Origin: Paracoccaceae bacterium | Lineage (GTDB): Bacteria > Pseudomonadota > Alphaproteobacteria > Rhodobacterales > Rhodobacteraceae | Assembly (NCBI GenBank): GCA_006227805.1 | Contig: SBFT01000186.1 | Span: 1-7,648 of the forward strand | Length of the DNA: 7,648 bases | Direction of reading: 5' to 3' | Shown here: piece after piece, positions 6,188 to 7,648 of the stretch | How the letters are laid out: every line of letters begins with the position of its first letter | Numbering within the stretch: the stretch's first letter is position 1 | Made by a program: the position numbers and the translations under genes | The notes under the pieces: generated by a model | What the model was told of the DNA's origin: nothing | What the model saw: the letters and a program-made list of their open reading frames with translations, nothing else | Databases searched by the model: none

Positions 6188-6203
6188 TTAACAGCGCGTT
6201 AAC
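6188..6203. promoter_or_regulatory. Candidate CtrA binding site (TTAA-N7-TTAAC)
   Basis: TTAACAGCGCGTTAAC on the plus strand matches the CtrA consensus TTAA-N7-TTAA(C) of alphaproteobacteria exactly. It also contains an inverted repeat, TTAAC-AGCGC-GTTAA (6188-6202). It lies in a short AT-rich patch, about 22 bases upstream of the small ORF at the head of the luxR unit, where it would overlap the promoter. CtrA in Rhodobacteraceae is tied to quorum sensing, motility and gene-transfer agents. Binding here is inferred from the motif and position alone. Confidence 0.5.
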
Positions 6204-6362
6204 TCAACCTTAGCATGTGAGGCTGCAGCGCAGAAACTCGCCTATTCCCCCTCCCCAGAAATGGCGGGGCGCGCGACAGGTCCGGACAGACAACGCCCGC
6301 GCTTCGCAGGACGCGAGGCGCGGGCGCGGTTCGATCGCAGGCGGGTGCGGCGGTCCGGTGGA
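6204..6362. other. Rest of the intergenic region between ccr and the luxR unit
   Basis: This stretch holds the candidate ccr terminator (6294-6326) and a second imperfect hairpin with a GAAA loop (about 6251-6269, CCCCA-GAAA-TGGCGGGG with one mismatch). Open frames on both strands run through it, but they show no ribosome sites and continue antisense into ccr, so I do not call a gene. Confidence 0.5.
6294..6326 (-). terminator. Candidate terminator of ccr
   Basis: Two 14-base arms, CGCCCGCGCTTCGC and GCGAGGCGCGGGCG, pair with one mismatch around the 5-base loop AGGAC. The hairpin lies 37 bases past the ccr stop. On the minus strand it is followed by TTGTCTGT, which is only partly T-rich. The stem is strong, so a role in ending the ccr transcript or stabilising its 3' end is likely. 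Confidence 0.5.
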
Positions 6363-7648
6363 TCAGCCGCGGGCGTGGAGCACGTCCTCGAAGGTGCGCA
6401 GGCCCGTCTTGGGCGACTGCACCAGCACCGCCATGTTGCCGGGCTTGTGTTCGTTGCGCAGCATCTTCATGTGCGCCAGCGGCAGTTCCTCCCACGAGAA
6501 GACCTCGGACATGCAGGGGTCCAGCCGGCGTTCCAGCATCAGCTTGTTGGCGGCTGCGGCCTGCTTGAGATGGGCGAAATGGCTGCCCTGGAGGCGTTTC
6601 TGGTGCGACCACATGTGGCGCACGTCGAAGGTGCAGTTATAGCCGCTGGTCCCTGCGCAGATCACCACCATGCCGCCGCGCTTGACCACGAAGGTAGACA
6701 CGGGGAAGGTCGATTCCCCGGGATGTTCGAAGACCATGTCGACGTTCACGCCCTTGCCGGTGATGTCCCAGATCGCCTTGCCGAAGCGGCGGACCTCGGC
6801 GAACCACTCCTTGTATTCCTCGGTCCCGACTTCGGGCAGGCGGCCCCAGCAGGTGAAATCCTTGCGGTTGATCACGCCCTTCGCGCCCAGGTCCATGACG
6901 AACTGGCGCTTGTCCTCGTCCGAGATGACGCCGATCGCATTGGCGCCAGCGGTGTTGATCAGCTGGATCGCGAAGGACCCCAGGCCCCCCGACGCGCCCC
7001 AGACCAGCACATTCTGGCCGGGCTTGAGGTCATGAGGTTCATGGCCGAAGATCATCCGGTAGGCCGTGGCCAGCGTCAGCGTGTAGCAGGCGCTTTCCTC
7101 CCAGGTCAGGTGCTTCGGCCGCGGCATCAGCTGCTGGGCCTGCACGCGGGTGAACTGCGCGAACGAGCCGTCGGCGGTCTCATACCCCCAGATGCGCTGG
7201 CTGGGCGACAGCATCGGGTCGCCGCCGTTGCATTCCTCGTCGTCGCCGTCGTCCTGGTTGCAATGCACCACGACCTCGTCGCCGACCTTCCAGCGCGTGA
7301 CCTTGTCGCCCACCTTCCAGACGATGCCGGCGGCATCCGAGCCGATGACCGCATAGGGCGCCTTGTGCTGGCGAAAGACCGAGGCGGGCTGCCCGAGGCA
7401 GGCCCAGACGCCGTTGTAGTTGACCCCCGCCGCCATCACGAGCACCAGAACCTCGTGGCTGTCGATCGTCGGCGTGTCCACGATCTCGAGCTCCAGCGCC
7501 TTGTCGGGGGTGCCGTGCCGCTCCTGCCGCAGGACCCAGGCGTGCATCTTCGCCGGCACATGGCCGAGCGGCGGAATCTCGCCGACGTCGTAGAGATCCT
7601 TCTTTTCCGCCTCGAGCGCCGCGAGATTGTCGTTGGCTTCGGCCGATG
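6363..7648 (-). CDS. ccr: Crotonyl-CoA carboxylase/reductase (start outside window)
   Basis: The frame is open from the right edge to the stop at 6363-6365, giving 427 residues. That is nearly the family length of about 430, so only a few N-terminal residues are missing. The visible start reads SAEANDNLAALEAEKKDLYD, then VGEIPPLGHVPAKMHAW, a Ccr-type N-terminus. Further on are AGVNYNGVWA (about residues 73-82), the Rossmann loop GASGGLG (about 217-223) and the conserved AGTSGYNCTFDVRHMWSHQ block followed by GSHFAH (about 354-359), a region that carries a CO2-binding His in characterised enzymes. Ccr converts crotonyl-CoA, CO2 and NADPH to ethylmalonyl-CoA. This is the defining step of the ethylmalonyl-CoA pathway for acetyl-CoA assimilation in bacteria without isocitrate lyase. 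It belongs to the zinc-free medium-chain dehydrogenase group. A GTG at 7559 is internal, because the conserved N-terminus continues upstream of it. Confidence 0.96.
   Translation of the reverse strand, partial: SAEANDNLAALEAEKKDLYDVGEIPPLGHVPAKMHAWVLRQERHGTPDKALELEIVDTPTIDSHEVLVLVMAAGVNYNGVWACLGQPASVFRQHKAPYAVIGSDAAGIVWKVGDKVTRWKVGDEVVVHCNQDDGDDEECNGGDPMLSPSQRIWGYETADGSFAQFTRVQAQQLMPRPKHLTWEESACYTLTLATAYRMIFGHEPHDLKPGQNVLVWGASGGLGSFAIQLINTAGANAIGVISDEDKRQFVMDLGAKGVINRKDFTCWGRLPEVGTEEYKEWFAEVRRFGKAIWDITGKGVNVDMVFEHPGESTFPVSTFVVKRGGMVVICAGTSGYNCTFDVRHMWSHQKRLQGSHFAHLKQAAAANKLMLERRLDPCMSEVFSWEELPLAHMKMLRNEHKPGNMAVLVQSPKTGLRTFEDVLHARG

Noticed and set aside
6199..6642. Open frames on both strands across the ccr 3' end and the intergenic region
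   Set aside because: They overlap conserved ccr sequence antisense or out of frame, and nothing in them resembles a protein family.

Overview
The window is GC-rich, almost fully coding DNA that reads as an alphaproteobacterium of the Rhodobacteraceae type (Paracoccus/Rhodobacter/roseobacter-like). The evidence is a near-complete crotonyl-CoA carboxylase/reductase (ccr, ethylmalonyl-CoA pathway), a TIGR02186/Alph_Pro_TM family protein (an alphaproteobacterial family), a LuxR-type regulator preceded by a small ORF, and a perfect CtrA-type site (TTAA-N7-TTAAC). The assignment rests on gene content, not on any search. I see no mobile element, CRISPR array, tRNA or rRNA.

Layout, left to right. 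Plus strand, 1-1218: the end of one ABC permease and a complete second one, from a BMP/NupPQ-type nucleoside or simple-sugar importer, joined by a 1-base TGATG overlap. Bases 1219-1313 are intergenic with a weak candidate promoter. Plus strand, 1314-2995: a TSUP (TauE/SafE) transporter overlapped by 1 base by a TIGR02186 protein, which has a signal peptide and a C-terminal membrane anchor. This looks like a two-gene membrane module. Its end meets the opposing unit tail to tail on a single CTAG palindrome that supplies the TAG stop on both strands.

Minus strand, 6165 down to 2992: a small 72-aa ORF, a LuxR-family AHL-type regulator that overlaps it, a stand-alone SF1B (RecD/Dda-like) helicase, and a short-chain dehydrogenase translationally coupled to the helicase (TGATG, with a strong Shine-Dalgarno inside the helicase 3' end). 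A CtrA-type box lies about 22 bases upstream of the small ORF. Minus strand, 7648 down to 6363: ccr, missing only its first few residues, followed by a GC-rich hairpin that may terminate it.

How the genes may work together. The two permeases are half of an importer whose ATPase and binding protein should lie to the left. The TSUP and TIGR02186 pair is the best candidate for an under-described system: a small-anion exporter (sulfite, sulfoacetate or similar) with a dedicated periplasmic partner. The LuxR unit links quorum-sensing-type control with a probable CtrA input. No luxI is present in the window, so the regulator is either a solo or paired elsewhere. The helicase and dehydrogenase have no obvious functional link to LuxR beyond co-orientation.
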